In this document: positions 36,303-47,304 of the stretch, piece after piece
How positions within the stretch are numbered: the first letter of the stretch is position 1
Layout: each line of letters begins with the position of its first letter
Source of the DNA: JAJXWB01 sp046349215
Lineage (GTDB): Bacteria; Pseudomonadota; Alphaproteobacteria; Rhizobiales; Beijerinckiaceae
Length of the DNA: 64,000 nt
NCBI GenBank assembly: GCA_046349215.1
Contig: JAXMCV010000005.1
Location: forward strand, 62,001 to 126,000
Direction: 5' to 3'
Position numbers and translations under genes: made by a program
Notes under the pieces: generated by a model
What the model was told of the DNA's origin: nothing
Seen by the model: the letters and a program-made list of their open reading frames with translations, nothing else
Database searches by the model: none

Positions 36303-37363
36303 AGACGCAAGGCTCCACGCGTGACGACGCGTTCGGCGCCGGCCTTCACGACCGCGCCGATCCTGACCGGCGAAAGGCCGGCGTCGGACAGCGCCTTCTC
36401 GCCTTCGGCGGCCTTCGCTTTCGAGACGACGACAACCATGCCGATACCGCAATTGAAGGTGCGCAGCATTTCCTTCTCCGCTACGCCGCCCTCCTTCGCG
36501 AGCCACGAAAAGACCGGCAGGACGGGAATGGCGTCGAGATCGAGCGCAACGCCGAGACCATCGGGCAGCACGCGCGGAATGTTTTCGGGAAAGCCGCCGC
36601 CGGTGATATGGGCGAGCGCGGCGATGGAATCCGTTTGTTTCAGCGCAGCCAGCAGCGGCCGGACATAGATTTTCGTCGGGACGAGCAGGGCCTGCGCCAG
36701 CGTCTTGCCCGGCGCGAAGGGCGCCGGCGCGTCCCATGCCAGCCCCGTGCGTTCGACGATGCGCCGGACAAGCGAAAAGCCGTTGGAATGTACGCCCGAC
36801 GAAGGCAGGCCGAACAGGACATCGCCCTCGGCCACGGCGCGCGGCAGCAGCCTGCCGCGTTCGGCGGCGCCGACCGCGAAGCCGGCGAGATCGTAGTCGC
36901 CCCTGGCGTAGAGGCCGGGCATTTCGGCTGTCTCGCCGCCGATCAGCGCGCAGCCCGCATCGACGCAGCCCGCTGCGATGCCCTTGACGACGGCCGCGCC
37001 CTCCTGCGGATCGAGTTTGCCGGTCGCGTAGTAATCGAGGAAGAACAGGGGTTCCGCGCCTTGCACGACGAGGTCGTTGACGCACATGGCGACGAGATCG
37101 ATGCCGACCGTGTCGTGGATGCCGCTGTCGATGGCGATCTTGACCTTGGTGCCGACGCCGTCGTTGGCGGCGACCAGGACAGGGTCGGAAAAGCCCGCCG
37201 CCTTCAGGTCGAACAGGCCGCCGAAGCCGCCGATCTCGCCGTCCGCGCCGGGGCGCCGCGTCGAGCGCACATGTGGCTTGATGAGCTCGACCATGCGCGT
37301 TCCCGCGTCGATGTCGACGCCCGCTTGCGCGTAGGTCAGGCCCGGCTTGTTGGCGTTCGACAT
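36299..37363 (-). CDS. purM: Phosphoribosylformylglycinamidine cyclo-ligase (AIR synthetase)
   Basis: 354 residues: LTYAQAGVDIDAGTRMVELI at the start, DGVGTKVKIA (nucleotide binding), VDLVAMCVNDLVVQGAEPLF-like segment, and LPSSGVHSNGFSLVR and THITGGGFPENIPRVLP-like motifs later. It makes aminoimidazole ribotide in purine synthesis. It forms a two-gene operon with purN through a 4-bp overlap. Confidence 0.97.
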   Translation of the reverse strand: MSNANKPGLTYAQAGVDIDAGTRMVELIKPHVRSTRRPGADGEIGGFGGLFDLKAAGFSDPVLVAANDGVGTKVKIAIDSGIHDTVGIDLVAMCVNDLVVQGAEPLFFLDYYATGKLDPQEGAAVVKGIAAGCVDAGCALIGGETAEMPGLYARGDYDLAGFAVGAAERGRLLPRAVAEGDVLFGLPSSGVHSNGFSLVRRIVERTGLAWDAPAPFAPGKTLAQALLVPTKIYVRPLLAALKQTDSIAALAHITGGGFPENIPRVLPDGLGVALDLDAIPVLPVFSWLAKEGGVAEKEMLRTFNCGIGMVVVVSKAKAAEGEKALSDAGLSPVRIGAVVKAGAERVVTRGALRL

Positions 37364-37430
37364 GCGTATCCCCGCTTTCGCGCCGCATTATCGGGTTGGC
37401 AGGGGACTGGCAAGGAAAAGCAGGACGATT

Positions 37431-37928
37431 TCACAGGCGCGCGGCCGCCTCGATCAGGTCGAGCGCCTGTTCGATCGCCGCGCGCCTTATCGCCGCGCGG
37501 CCGAGGTCGCCGAAACGACGCTCGACATGCGCCGTCTCATGATCTTTCCGCGCGCAGGCGAAGTGGACGAGACCCACGGGCTTGGCGTCCGAACCGCCGC
37601 CAGGGCCGGCTATTCCGGTGATCGCCACGGCGATGTCGGCGAGCGAGCGCGCCAGCGCGCCGTCGGCGAGTTCGCGCGCCGTCTCGACGCTCACGGCGCC
37701 ATGCGCGGCAAGCGTATGCGTCGATACGCCGAGCATCCCTGACTTGGCTTCGTTCGAATAAACAACAAAGCCGCGGTCGAGAACGGCGGAGGAACCGGCG
37801 ATCTCGGTGACGAGGCCGGCGACCAGGCCGCCGGTGCAGGATTCGGCGGTGACGAGCTTCAGGCCGCGGTCGCGCAGCAGGGCGACGAGCCTTGCCGCGC
37901 GCGCCTCGAGCGCCGCGTCGAAGGCCAT
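37431..37928 (-). CDS. pncC: CinA-family nicotinamide-nucleotide amidohydrolase
   Basis: 165 residues, canonical CinA C-terminal domain: KLVTAESCTGGLVAGLVTEI and AVAITGIAGPGGGSDAKPVG, plus GFVVYSNEAKSGMLGV. It deamidates nicotinamide mononucleotide to recycle NAD. Its ATG shares one base with the TAA of ispDF (TAATG), so the two are translationally coupled. The window carries a second, divergent CinA protein at 15389. Confidence 0.93.
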   Translation of the reverse strand: MAFDAALEARAARLVALLRDRGLKLVTAESCTGGLVAGLVTEIAGSSAVLDRGFVVYSNEAKSGMLGVSTHTLAAHGAVSVETARELADGALARSLADIAVAITGIAGPGGGSDAKPVGLVHFACARKDHETAHVERRFGDLGRAAIRRAAIEQALDLIEAAARL

Positions 37929-39130
37929 TATGCTTCGCCCGCCGGCAGGCGGATCGTGGCGATGGCCAGAGAGGCGATGCCTTCCTCGCGACCGGTGAAG
38001 CCGAGCCGCTCCGAGGTGGTCGCCTTGATGGCCACGCGGCCGACCGGCAGCCTCATGATCTCGGCCAGCCGGGCGCGGATGGCGTCCCGATGCGGGCCGA
38101 CCTTCGGTCGTTCGCAGACCACGGTTCCGTCGACATGGGCGATGATGCCGCCGCGGGCGCGCACGCGCTCGCAGGCGTAGGCGAGGAAGATCGCCGAATC
38201 CGCGCCTTTCCACTTCGGGTCGGAGGGCGGAAAATGCGAGCCGATATCGCCATCGGCCAGCGCGCCGAAGATGGCGTCGGTGATGGCGTGCATCAGAACG
38301 TCGGCGTCGGAATGGCCCTTGAGCTTGCGGTCGTGCGGGATGGCGACGCCCCCGAGCCAGACCGCGTCGCCCGGTTCGAAGGCGTGGACGTCGTATCCCT
38401 GACCCGTCCGGACGTCCGGCAGGTCGCTCATCAGGCGGGCTTCGGCGCTGGCCAGATCGTCGGCCGTCGTGATCTTCATGTTGGCAGGGTCCCCCTCGAA
38501 CACATGCACGGCATGGCCTGCGGCCTCGGCCACAGCCGCGTCGTCGGTCAGTGCTTGACTTTCCGCGGCCCGATGCGCCTCGAGGATCAGGGCAAACTCG
38601 AACGCCTGCGGGGTCTGAACCGCGCGCAGGCTGGCCCGCTCGGGCGTGGCGACGATCACGCCAGCGGCGTTCACGGCCTTGATCGTGTCCGTGACTGGAT
38701 GGCCAGGGATTGCGGCCCCGTGCCGGAGCGCCGCCGCACGGGCTCCACGAATTAGCGCATCGCTTGCAAAAGGACGCGCAGCATCATGAACAAGAACGAT
38801 TCTTCGCCCTTGTTCGGACATCGATTCAAGGCCGTTTCGTACGCTCGCCTGGCGGGTCGCTCCACCGAAGGCCGGCGCCAGGACCCGCTCCCGGATGCGC
38901 CCGTCGAGCGCGCCGATCGCAGCTTCGTAGTGAGCCAGATCATCCCTGTGGATCGCGACCGCAAGCTTCGCGTCCGGCAGGGCGCGAGCGAACGCTTCAA
39001 TGGTGTGGGTGAGAACCGGGCGGCCGCCGAGAAGGCGGTACTGCTTGGGCAGGTCGCCGCCGAAGCGAGAGCCGCGACCGCCGGCGACAATGAGAACGGC
39101 AGTGTCGGCGCCGCTTTCCAGGGAGGTCAT
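37928..39130 (-). CDS. ispDF: Bifunctional MEP cytidylyltransferase / MECDP synthase
   Basis: 400 residues. The IspD part (about 1-235) has LIVAGGRGSRFGGDLPKQYR and VLVHDAARPF; the IspF part starts near 238 with GQGYDVHAFEPGDAVWLGGV (metal-binding Asp-x-His) and continues with GHSDADVLMHAITDAIFGAL. Both steps belong to the MEP pathway of isoprenoid synthesis. The fused form is typical of alphaproteobacteria. It diverges from dusB. Confidence 0.97.
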   Translation of the reverse strand: MTSLESGADTAVLIVAGGRGSRFGGDLPKQYRLLGGRPVLTHTIEAFARALPDAKLAVAIHRDDLAHYEAAIGALDGRIRERVLAPAFGGATRQASVRNGLESMSEQGRRIVLVHDAARPFASDALIRGARAAALRHGAAIPGHPVTDTIKAVNAAGVIVATPERASLRAVQTPQAFEFALILEAHRAAESQALTDDAAVAEAAGHAVHVFEGDPANMKITTADDLASAEARLMSDLPDVRTGQGYDVHAFEPGDAVWLGGVAIPHDRKLKGHSDADVLMHAITDAIFGALADGDIGSHFPPSDPKWKGADSAIFLAYACERVRARGGIIAHVDGTVVCERPKVGPHRDAIRARLAEIMRLPVGRVAIKATTSERLGFTGREEGIASLAIATIRLPAGEA

Positions 39131-39228
39131 GCATCTCCATCCGATTTTTGGCCGGCGCCGTCAATTTGCCTGCAGCGCCGGTCGAGCTTCGGGCTTGCGC
39201 GGTGCAGCAAATTGGCTATTGTTCGGGC

Positions 39229-40260
39229 ATGGTGCTTTCTGGCGAAAAATTGTGCAGAGCCGGCGGTCGCGACTTTCGGCTCGGGGCGCGGTCCGTCGAA
39301 GGCGGGGCTTTCCTGGCGCCTATGTCGGGCATTACCGACCTCGGCATGCGCCGCGCCGCCGCGCGGTTCGGGGCGGGCCTCGTCATATCCGAGATGGTCG
39401 CCGCCAGCTTCTATATCGCGGCCGACGCGGAAACGCGCTTGCGTGCGGAAGGGGCCGGCCTGCCGCTGCATGTCGTGCAGATCGCCGGCCGCAATCCGGC
39501 GGGCCTCGCCGAGGCGGCGCGTCTGGTCGAAGCCTCCGGCGCGCACGCCATCGACATCAACATGGGATGCCCGGCCAAGCGCGTCGTCGGGGGCTATGCG
39601 GGTTCGGCGCTGATGCGCGAACCGGAACTCGCAGTCGAACTCGTGCGCGCCGCGATCGGCGCCGTGTCGATCCCTGTCAGCGTGAAAATGCGGCTGGGCT
39701 GGGACGAGACGTCGATCAACGCGCCCGAGCTCGCGCGCAGGCTCGAGGACGAGGGGGTCGCCTTCGTCACCGTGCATGGACGGACCCGCAACCAGTTCTA
39801 CAAGGGGCAGGCCGACTGGCCGGCGATCCGCGCAGTGCGCGAGGCCATCGCCATCCCGCTTGTCGCCAACGGCGACTGCGCGTCGCTGGCCGACGCCCGT
39901 GCGATGATCGAGGCCTCTGGCGCCGACGCGGTGATGATCGGCCGGGCGGCCGTCGGCCGGCCGTGGCTTGTCGGCGAGATCGCCAGCGGCCTGGCCGGGC
40001 GCGCCTGGCGCCGTCCGTCCTGCGCCGAGCGCGGGGCCGCCGCGCGCGATCACTTCCGGACGTTGCTCGAAATATTCGGCTCGCGGCAAGGCGTTCGCCA
40101 TGCGCGCAAGCACCTCGCCGCATACGCCGATCATGCAGCCGACGACGGCGCCGGGCTTCCGGCCTCGCTGCGGGCGCGCCTCGTGACGACCGAAGACGCC
40201 GTCGAAGCCGAGGACCTGCTGGCGCGCGCCTTCGAGCCTCAGGCGGAGATGGCGGCATGA
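39229..40260 (+). CDS. dusB: tRNA-dihydrouridine synthase (NifR3 family)
   Basis: About 343 residues. FLAPMSGITDLGMRRAAARF (FMN binding), INMGCPAKRVVGGYAGSALM with the catalytic Cys, VHGRTRNQFYKGQADW and ADAVMIGRAAVGRPWL. It reduces uridine in the tRNA D-loop. It is the first gene of the ntr cluster, as in other alphaproteobacteria, and its TGA overlaps the ATG of ntrB. The ATG at 39229 is preferred because an in-frame ATG 27 codons upstream lies in ispDF control DNA. Confidence 0.93.
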   Translation: MVLSGEKLCRAGGRDFRLGARSVEGGAFLAPMSGITDLGMRRAAARFGAGLVISEMVAASFYIAADAETRLRAEGAGLPLHVVQIAGRNPAGLAEAARLVEASGAHAIDINMGCPAKRVVGGYAGSALMREPELAVELVRAAIGAVSIPVSVKMRLGWDETSINAPELARRLEDEGVAFVTVHGRTRNQFYKGQADWPAIRAVREAIAIPLVANGDCASLADARAMIEASGADAVMIGRAAVGRPWLVGEIASGLAGRAWRRPSCAERGAAARDHFRTLLEIFGSRQGVRHARKHLAAYADHAADDGAGLPASLRARLVTTEDAVEAEDLLARAFEPQAEMAA

Positions 40261-41396
40261 ACGACGCCGGCGACGCCATGTCCCGGATGCGGCCGGTCGA
40301 TCCGGCGCTTCTGCTCGCGGCCCTGCCCAATCCGATCCTGGCGCTGGACCGGATGAACCGGATCGTCGACGCAAATACGGCGGCGGAAGACTTCTTCGAG
40401 ATGAGCCGCACGGCCCTCCAGAAGCTGCGTGTTGAGGACTTGCTGCCCTTCGGTTCGCCGGTCTTCGGCCTGATCGATCAGGCGCGCGAGCGTCGCGGCG
40501 CGGTCAACGAGTACCGGGTCGAGCTGGGAACGCCGCGGATCGGGATCGACCGGGTGGCCGATGTTCATGCAGCGCCGCTTCTCGATGAGGCAGATGGGCT
40601 GGTTCTTGTGCTGCAAGAACGGACAATTGCCGATAAAATGAACAGACAGCTGACCCACAGGGGCGCCGCCCGTTCAGTTTCCGCGCTCGGATCGATGCTC
40701 GCGCACGAGATCAAGAACCCGCTGGCCGGAATTCGAGGCGCAGCTCAGCTTCTGGAAACTTCGGTTGGCGATGAGGACCGGGCGCTGACCCGGCTCATCT
40801 GCGACGAGACGGACCGGATCGTGAAGCTGGTCTCGCGCATGGAGGTCTTTTCCGACGGCCGTCCGATCGAGCGCGAGAGCGTGAATATCCATAACGTGTT
40901 GAACCAGGTGAAGCTTTCGGCGCAGTCGGGCTTCGCGCGGCATATCCGCTTCACCGAAACCTACGACCCGTCCCTGCCGCCGGTCCTGGCGAACCGCGAC
41001 CAGCTCGTGCAGCTCTTTCTCAACCTCGTGAAAAACGCCGCCGAGGCGATCGGCGGCGACGCCATCGACGGCGAGATCGAGCTGTCGACCGCCTTCAAGC
41101 CGGGCGTAAGGATGCGGACGCCGGGATCGTCGTCGCTGGTCAGCCTGCCGCTCGAATTCTGCGTCCGCGACAACGGACCCGGAATTCCCGAGGACATCAT
41201 GGCCAATCTCTACGATCCCTTCGTCACGACGAAGGCGAGCGGGACTGGCCTCGGACTTGCTTTGGTAGCGAAGATCGTTGGCGATCACGGAGGCGTGGTC
41301 GAATGCGAGTCCCAGCCGCGGCGGACGACGTTCCGGATACTCATGCCCATGTACCGCGCGGCCGGGGGGACAGTTCAGGACGGCCGCGCGGCCTGA
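40257..41396 (+). CDS. ntrB: Nitrogen-regulation sensor kinase NtrB (GlnL)
   Basis: 379 residues. A PAS domain (LLAALPNPILALDRMNRIVD near 20) is followed by the H-box ALGSMLAHEIKNPLAGIRGA, an N-box (LFLNLVKNAAEAIGG) and G-boxes (VRDNGPGIPEDI, GTGLGLALVAKIV). It is cytoplasmic and phosphorylates NtrC under nitrogen limitation, controlled by PII proteins. It starts inside the dusB stop (ATGA), so it is coupled to dusB. Confidence 0.96.
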   Translation: MNDAGDAMSRMRPVDPALLLAALPNPILALDRMNRIVDANTAAEDFFEMSRTALQKLRVEDLLPFGSPVFGLIDQARERRGAVNEYRVELGTPRIGIDRVADVHAAPLLDEADGLVLVLQERTIADKMNRQLTHRGAARSVSALGSMLAHEIKNPLAGIRGAAQLLETSVGDEDRALTRLICDETDRIVKLVSRMEVFSDGRPIERESVNIHNVLNQVKLSAQSGFARHIRFTETYDPSLPPVLANRDQLVQLFLNLVKNAAEAIGGDAIDGEIELSTAFKPGVRMRTPGSSSLVSLPLEFCVRDNGPGIPEDIMANLYDPFVTTKASGTGLGLALVAKIVGDHGGVVECESQPRRTTFRILMPMYRAAGGTVQDGRAA

Positions 41397-41421
41397 GGCG
41401 CAGCCGCAGGAGATGGAATTG

Positions 41422-42915
<1,494 letters not shown>

Positions 42916-43037
42916 CCGCCTGAAGCTGGCGCCCGATTTTTGTCGCAATTCGGCAACACCGTTGCGTAGTTGCAACTAGCGTGCTGTTCCGCTAGCGCTT
43001 GGGTCCGCGGTTTTCCCTGCGGACTTTGCCGGGATCG

Positions 43038-45302
43038 ATGACGGACACCGAGACGAACGACGCGCCGCAGGAGCGGCCCCGCGGCAGGGGATGGCTGCAT
43101 CGGCTCGGTCCGCTGGCGGTCGCGCTGGCGCTCGTCAGCGCGATGTCGAGTTTCTTCGTGCTTTCGGGCCTGGCGCCGATCGAGGCGTCGAGCAACGTGG
43201 CGCTGGCGCTCTTTACCGCCGACGTCGTCTCGCTGCTTCTGCTGATCGTCATCGTTGTCGCGGAGGGATGGTCGCTCGTGTCGGCGTGGCGCGCCGGCGT
43301 CGCGGCCTCGCGGTTGCATTTCCGCATCGTCCGGGCGTTTTCCATCGCAGCCGCCATGCCGGCGCTGGTGATCGCCATTGTCGGCACCATCACGATCGAC
43401 CGGTCGATCAGTCCCGGCTTCATGCAGGACGTCCGGTCGTTCATCTTCAACACGGCGGAAGCCGCCCGGCTGTTCCGTCAGTCGCAGTGCTGGTCCCTGC
43501 TGCAGGTGGCGCAACTCACCGCCGCCGACCTCGACCGCGCCCGGCCGATGTACCAGGCCGATCGGACGCTGTTCCACGAGTTCTTCGCCTCTCGCGTGAA
43601 ATATCTCGGGTTCACGCAGGCCGCGTTGATGAAGGAAGATGGCGAGCGGCTCGACACGGCGGAATTCCCGGCCGAAGGGCAGCAGCCGCAGCATTTCGTG
43701 ACGCCCGAAGCCAACGATTTCGCCGATGCGCGCAAGGGCGAGGCGGCCTGCGTGGTCATTGACGAAGGCAAGACCTTCGTGGCGCTCCGGCAGATCGCCT
43801 CGTTTCCCGGCGTGTATCTATACGCCGCGCGCCCGGTCGATCCGTTCACCATCGAATTCCCGCAGCAGGCGGCCAATCTGATTGCGGTCTTCAACGCTTT
43901 CGAAGGCCAGCGCCGCAACATCGTGATCGCCTTCGCGGTCATGTTCTTCGTGATCGCGCTGGTGATGCTGTTGTCGGCGATCTGGCTGGGCCTGGCTTTT
44001 GCCAACCGACTCGTTGCGCCGATCCGTCGGCTTATCGCCGCCACGGATGAGGTCGCGACCGGCAACCTTTACGTGCGTGTGCCGATCGACAAGTCCGAGG
44101 GCGACCTCTCGCATCTCGGCGAAACGTTCAACAAGATGACGTCCGAACTGCGCTTCCAGCAGAACCGGCTTGTCGCCGCCAACCGATTGATCGACGAGCG
44201 ACGCGTTTTTACTGAAGCCGTTCTGTCGGGCGTGCCGGCCGCCGTGATCGGAATAGATCCGGAAGGACGCACCACTGTCGTCAACCCTTCCGCCGAGCGT
44301 CTCATGGTTTCGGACGCCGAGCAGGGCAGCGCCGGACTGCCGGTGTCAGAGGCCCTGCCGGAAATTTCGCCGATCCTGCAGGAAGCGGCCTCCAGCTATC
44401 GCGGCGCGCAGGCGCAGATCGCCGTCGTGCGCGGTGGGCGCGAACGCATACTCAACGTGCGCGTCACGTCTGGCGCAACGGGCGACAGCGGGCGCAGCTT
44501 CGTGGTGACGCTCGACGACATCACCGATCTCGTCACCGCCCAGCGCACATCGGCCTGGGCGGACGTCGCGCGCCGCATCGCGCACGAGATCAAGAATCCG
44601 CTGACGCCGATCCAGCTTTCCGCCGAGCGGCTGAAGCGCAAATACGGAAAGACCATCACGGTCGACCGTGAAGTGTTCGACCAGTGCACCGACACGATCG
44701 TGCGACAGGTCGACGACATCAAGCGCATGGTCGACGAATTTTCGTCTTTTGCGCGCATGCCGAAAGCGCGGCCCGAGAAGGACGACCTGGTGCAATGCGT
44801 GCGACAGGTCGTATTCCTGATGCGCGTCGGCAATCCGGAAATCGAGTTGCGCGAGCATTACGAGGTCGAAGCGCTACCCGCCATGTTCGACCGCCGCCTG
44901 ATCTCCCAGGCGCTGACCAACGTCATCAAGAACGCCACCGAGGGGGTCGCGGCGGCCGAGGGCGCCAACGGTCCTGGCCGGATCGACGTCGGGATTTCTG
45001 TCGGCGACGGCATGGCCGCCATCGACGTCGTCGACAATGGCCGCGGATTTCCGGCCGAAAGCCGGCAACGGCTCCTCGAACCCTACGTGACCACCCGCAG
45101 CGAGGGCACCGGGCTTGGATTGCCCATTGTCGCCAAGATCATGGAGGACCATGGCGGCGGAATCGAACTTCTCGACGCGCCGGACGGACCGGGCGCCCAC
45201 GTGCGCCTGATACTGCGTGTCGAAGGCGCCGATGCGCACAGCGCGGACGATACAGCCGGGGCACAGTCAAAGCCGGAGCATTCCGGCGCAACGAAGATTT
45301 GA
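43038..45302 (+). CDS. ntrY: Membrane sensor kinase NtrY
   Basis: 754 residues. N-terminal membrane helices (PLAVALALVSAMSSFFVLSG, VSLLLLIVIVVAEGWSLV, AMPALVIAIVGTITID) flank a periplasmic segment; a fourth helix (FVIALVMLLSAIWLGLAFAN) leads into a HAMP domain, a PAS domain (VLSGVPAAVIGIDPEG), the H-box IAHEIKNPLTPIQLSAERLK and the ATPase boxes. With NtrX it senses nitrogen or redox state. The ATG at 43038 follows CCGGGATCG; an in-frame TTG at 42999 is possible. Confidence 0.95.
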   Translation: MTDTETNDAPQERPRGRGWLHRLGPLAVALALVSAMSSFFVLSGLAPIEASSNVALALFTADVVSLLLLIVIVVAEGWSLVSAWRAGVAASRLHFRIVRAFSIAAAMPALVIAIVGTITIDRSISPGFMQDVRSFIFNTAEAARLFRQSQCWSLLQVAQLTAADLDRARPMYQADRTLFHEFFASRVKYLGFTQAALMKEDGERLDTAEFPAEGQQPQHFVTPEANDFADARKGEAACVVIDEGKTFVALRQIASFPGVYLYAARPVDPFTIEFPQQAANLIAVFNAFEGQRRNIVIAFAVMFFVIALVMLLSAIWLGLAFANRLVAPIRRLIAATDEVATGNLYVRVPIDKSEGDLSHLGETFNKMTSELRFQQNRLVAANRLIDERRVFTEAVLSGVPAAVIGIDPEGRTTVVNPSAERLMVSDAEQGSAGLPVSEALPEISPILQEAASSYRGAQAQIAVVRGGRERILNVRVTSGATGDSGRSFVVTLDDITDLVTAQRTSAWADVARRIAHEIKNPLTPIQLSAERLKRKYGKTITVDREVFDQCTDTIVRQVDDIKRMVDEFSSFARMPKARPEKDDLVQCVRQVVFLMRVGNPEIELREHYEVEALPAMFDRRLISQALTNVIKNATEGVAAAEGANGPGRIDVGISVGDGMAAIDVVDNGRGFPAESRQRLLEPYVTTRSEGTGLGLPIVAKIMEDHGGGIELLDAPDGPGAHVRLILRVEGADAHSADDTAGAQSKPEHSGATKI

Positions 45303-45306
45303 GATC

Positions 45307-46671
45307 ATGGCCACAGACATTCTGATCGTCGACGACGAAGCCGATATCCGGGAACTGGTTTCGGGCATCCTCTCGGACGAGGGACATTCGACCAGGACCG
45401 CACGCAACTCGGACGAGGCTCTGGTGGCGATCGAGGCGCGACGCCCGCACCTGATGTTCCTCGATATCTGGATGCAGGGCTCGAGGCTGGACGGATTGCA
45501 ATTGTTGCAGGTCGTGCAGGAGCATCATCCCAATCTTCCTGTCGTCATGATTTCCGGCCACGGCAATATCGAGACAGCGGTCAGCGCGATCCGCGCCGGC
45601 GCCTACGATTTCATCGAGAAGCCCTTCAAGGCGGATCGGCTGGTGATCGTCGCCGAACGCGCGCTGGAAGCTTCGCGCCTCAAGCGGGAAGTGAGCGACC
45701 TGCGGTCGCGCGCGGGAGCCGCCGACAGGATCGTCGGCAAGTCGAGCGCCATCAACCAGCTTCGGCAAGTGATCGAGCGGGTGGGGCCGGCCAATTCCCG
45801 CATCCTCATCACCGGCGCGCCGGGCGCCGGCAAGGAACTGGTCGCACGGTCGATCCACGAGGCTTCGGCGCGGGCGGCGGGTCCATTCGTCGTGATCAAC
45901 GCCGCGACCATTACGCCCGAGAACATGGAACTCGAACTGTTCGGGTCCGAGGGCAAGGACGGACGCAGAAAGGTCGGGGCGCTCGAGGAAGCGCACGGCG
46001 GCACGCTCTACATCGACGAGGTCGCCGACATGCCGCGGGAGACGCAGGCCAAGATCCTGCGCGTTCTCGTCGACCAGAATTTCCAGCGCGTCGAAGGCAC
46101 GACGCGCGTTCATGTCGACGTGCGGATAATTTCGTCGAGTTCGCGCGACCTCGCGCGCGCCATCGCCGAGGGCCAGTTTCGCGAGGAATTGTTCCATCGC
46201 CTGTCGGTCGTGCCGATCAATGTGCCCTCGCTCGCCGAACGTCGCGAAGACATTCCGGAATTGGTCGAGTTCTTCATGGAGCACGTCTCGCAGACGACCG
46301 GCATGCCGCGGCGTACCATCGCTGCGGACGCTCTCGCCGTGCTGCAATCCCACGACTGGCCCGGCAACATCCGCCAGCTACGCAACAACGTCGAACGGCT
46401 GATGATCCTGGCCGCCGGCGATCCGGAAGCGGAAGTGACCGCCGACATGCTGCCTTCGGAAATCGGCGCGCTGGTGCCGGCGACGCCGAACGGGTCGGGG
46501 GGCGAGAAGCTGCTCGGGCTGCCGCTGCGCGAGGCGCGCGAGGTGTTCGAGCGCGAATATCTCGTGGCGCAGATCAACCGTTTCGGCGGCAATATTTCGC
46601 GCACAGCCGAATTCATCGGCATGGAGCGCTCGGCGCTGCATCGCAAGCTGAAGTCGCTGGCGATCGACTGA
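45307..46671 (+). CDS. ntrX: Response regulator NtrX
   Basis: 454 residues: receiver (DILIVDDEADIRELVSGILS, phospho-Asp in MFLDIWMQGSRLDG), AAA+ domain with Walker A-like GAPGAGKE, and a C-terminal Fis-type HTH (ISRTAEFIGMERSALHRKLK). In place of the GAFTGA loop it has ELFGSEGKDGRRKVG, the known NtrX deviation, so sigma-54 activation in the classical way is unlikely. It starts four bases after ntrY, so the pair is co-translated. Confidence 0.95.
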   Translation: MATDILIVDDEADIRELVSGILSDEGHSTRTARNSDEALVAIEARRPHLMFLDIWMQGSRLDGLQLLQVVQEHHPNLPVVMISGHGNIETAVSAIRAGAYDFIEKPFKADRLVIVAERALEASRLKREVSDLRSRAGAADRIVGKSSAINQLRQVIERVGPANSRILITGAPGAGKELVARSIHEASARAAGPFVVINAATITPENMELELFGSEGKDGRRKVGALEEAHGGTLYIDEVADMPRETQAKILRVLVDQNFQRVEGTTRVHVDVRIISSSSRDLARAIAEGQFREELFHRLSVVPINVPSLAERREDIPELVEFFMEHVSQTTGMPRRTIAADALAVLQSHDWPGNIRQLRNNVERLMILAAGDPEAEVTADMLPSEIGALVPATPNGSGGEKLLGLPLREAREVFEREYLVAQINRFGGNISRTAEFIGMERSALHRKLKSLAID

Positions 46672-46704
46672 GCCGCCTCCACATCGCTTTGCAACGCGCG
46701 CATC

Positions 46705-47304
46705 ATGCGCGAAGCGATTCGACAGCGAGGACGAGCTTTGACGGAGCCGCAGGATGCACGGCCGGGGCGAGAACCGCCCGGCGTGCTCGAGCTCTTCCTG
46801 GGATGGGGCAAGGTCGGCATGATGGGCTTCGGCGGGGTGACGCCGTGGGCGCGTCGCGTCGTCGTCGAGGAGCGGAAGTGGCTGGACGACGCTGAATACG
46901 CCGGCATCCTCGGCATCGCACAGGTTCTTCCCGGTCCGAACACGCCGAACGTCTGCGTCATCCTCGGGCAGCACTACGCGGGCGCGGCCGGCGCAATCGC
47001 ATCGGTCGTGGGCCTGATGGCCGTGCCGTTGATCGCGCTGGTGGCGATCGCTCTCGCCTATGACGCGCTCGCCGCGCAGAAGTGGTTTTCGTCCGGCGTC
47101 GGCGGCGCGGCGGCGGCCGCCGCCGGGCTTGTGATCGGCACGGCGATCAAAATGGGGCGTGGGGCGCGGCTGGATGCGATCGGCATCCTCGTATGCGCCG
47201 CGGTATTCGTTGCGGTCGGCGTCTTTCGCGTGCCCTTGGTGTGGGCGGTCGTCTTGATCGGGCCGGTCTCGGTCTTCCTGGCGCATCGGCGGCGAAGTCC
47301 ATGA
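46705..47304 (+). CDS. Chromate transporter family protein, N-terminal half (ChrA-like)
   Basis: 199 residues forming one CHR domain: LELFLGWGKVGMMGFGGVTP near residue 28, EYAGILGIAQVLPGPNTPNV, and five to six membrane segments. Full-length ChrA proteins have two such halves; here they are two genes. Together with the next gene it would form a heterodimer exporting chromate or a similar anion. Its stop overlaps the next ATG (ATGA). It lies 34 bp after ntrX on the same strand. Confidence 0.9.
   Translation: MREAIRQRGRALTEPQDARPGREPPGVLELFLGWGKVGMMGFGGVTPWARRVVVEERKWLDDAEYAGILGIAQVLPGPNTPNVCVILGQHYAGAAGAIASVVGLMAVPLIALVAIALAYDALAAQKWFSSGVGGAAAAAAGLVIGTAIKMGRGARLDAIGILVCAAVFVAVGVFRVPLVWAVVLIGPVSVFLAHRRRSP

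Noticed and set aside
35685..37388. Apparent purM-purN fusion frame
   Set aside because: The purN phase is open through purM without purM motifs; the two are separate genes with a four-base overlap.
39000..41396. Apparent 798-residue fusion upstream of ntrB
   Set aside because: The ntrB frame simply stays open through dusB in another phase; ntrB starts at 40257 in the dusB stop.
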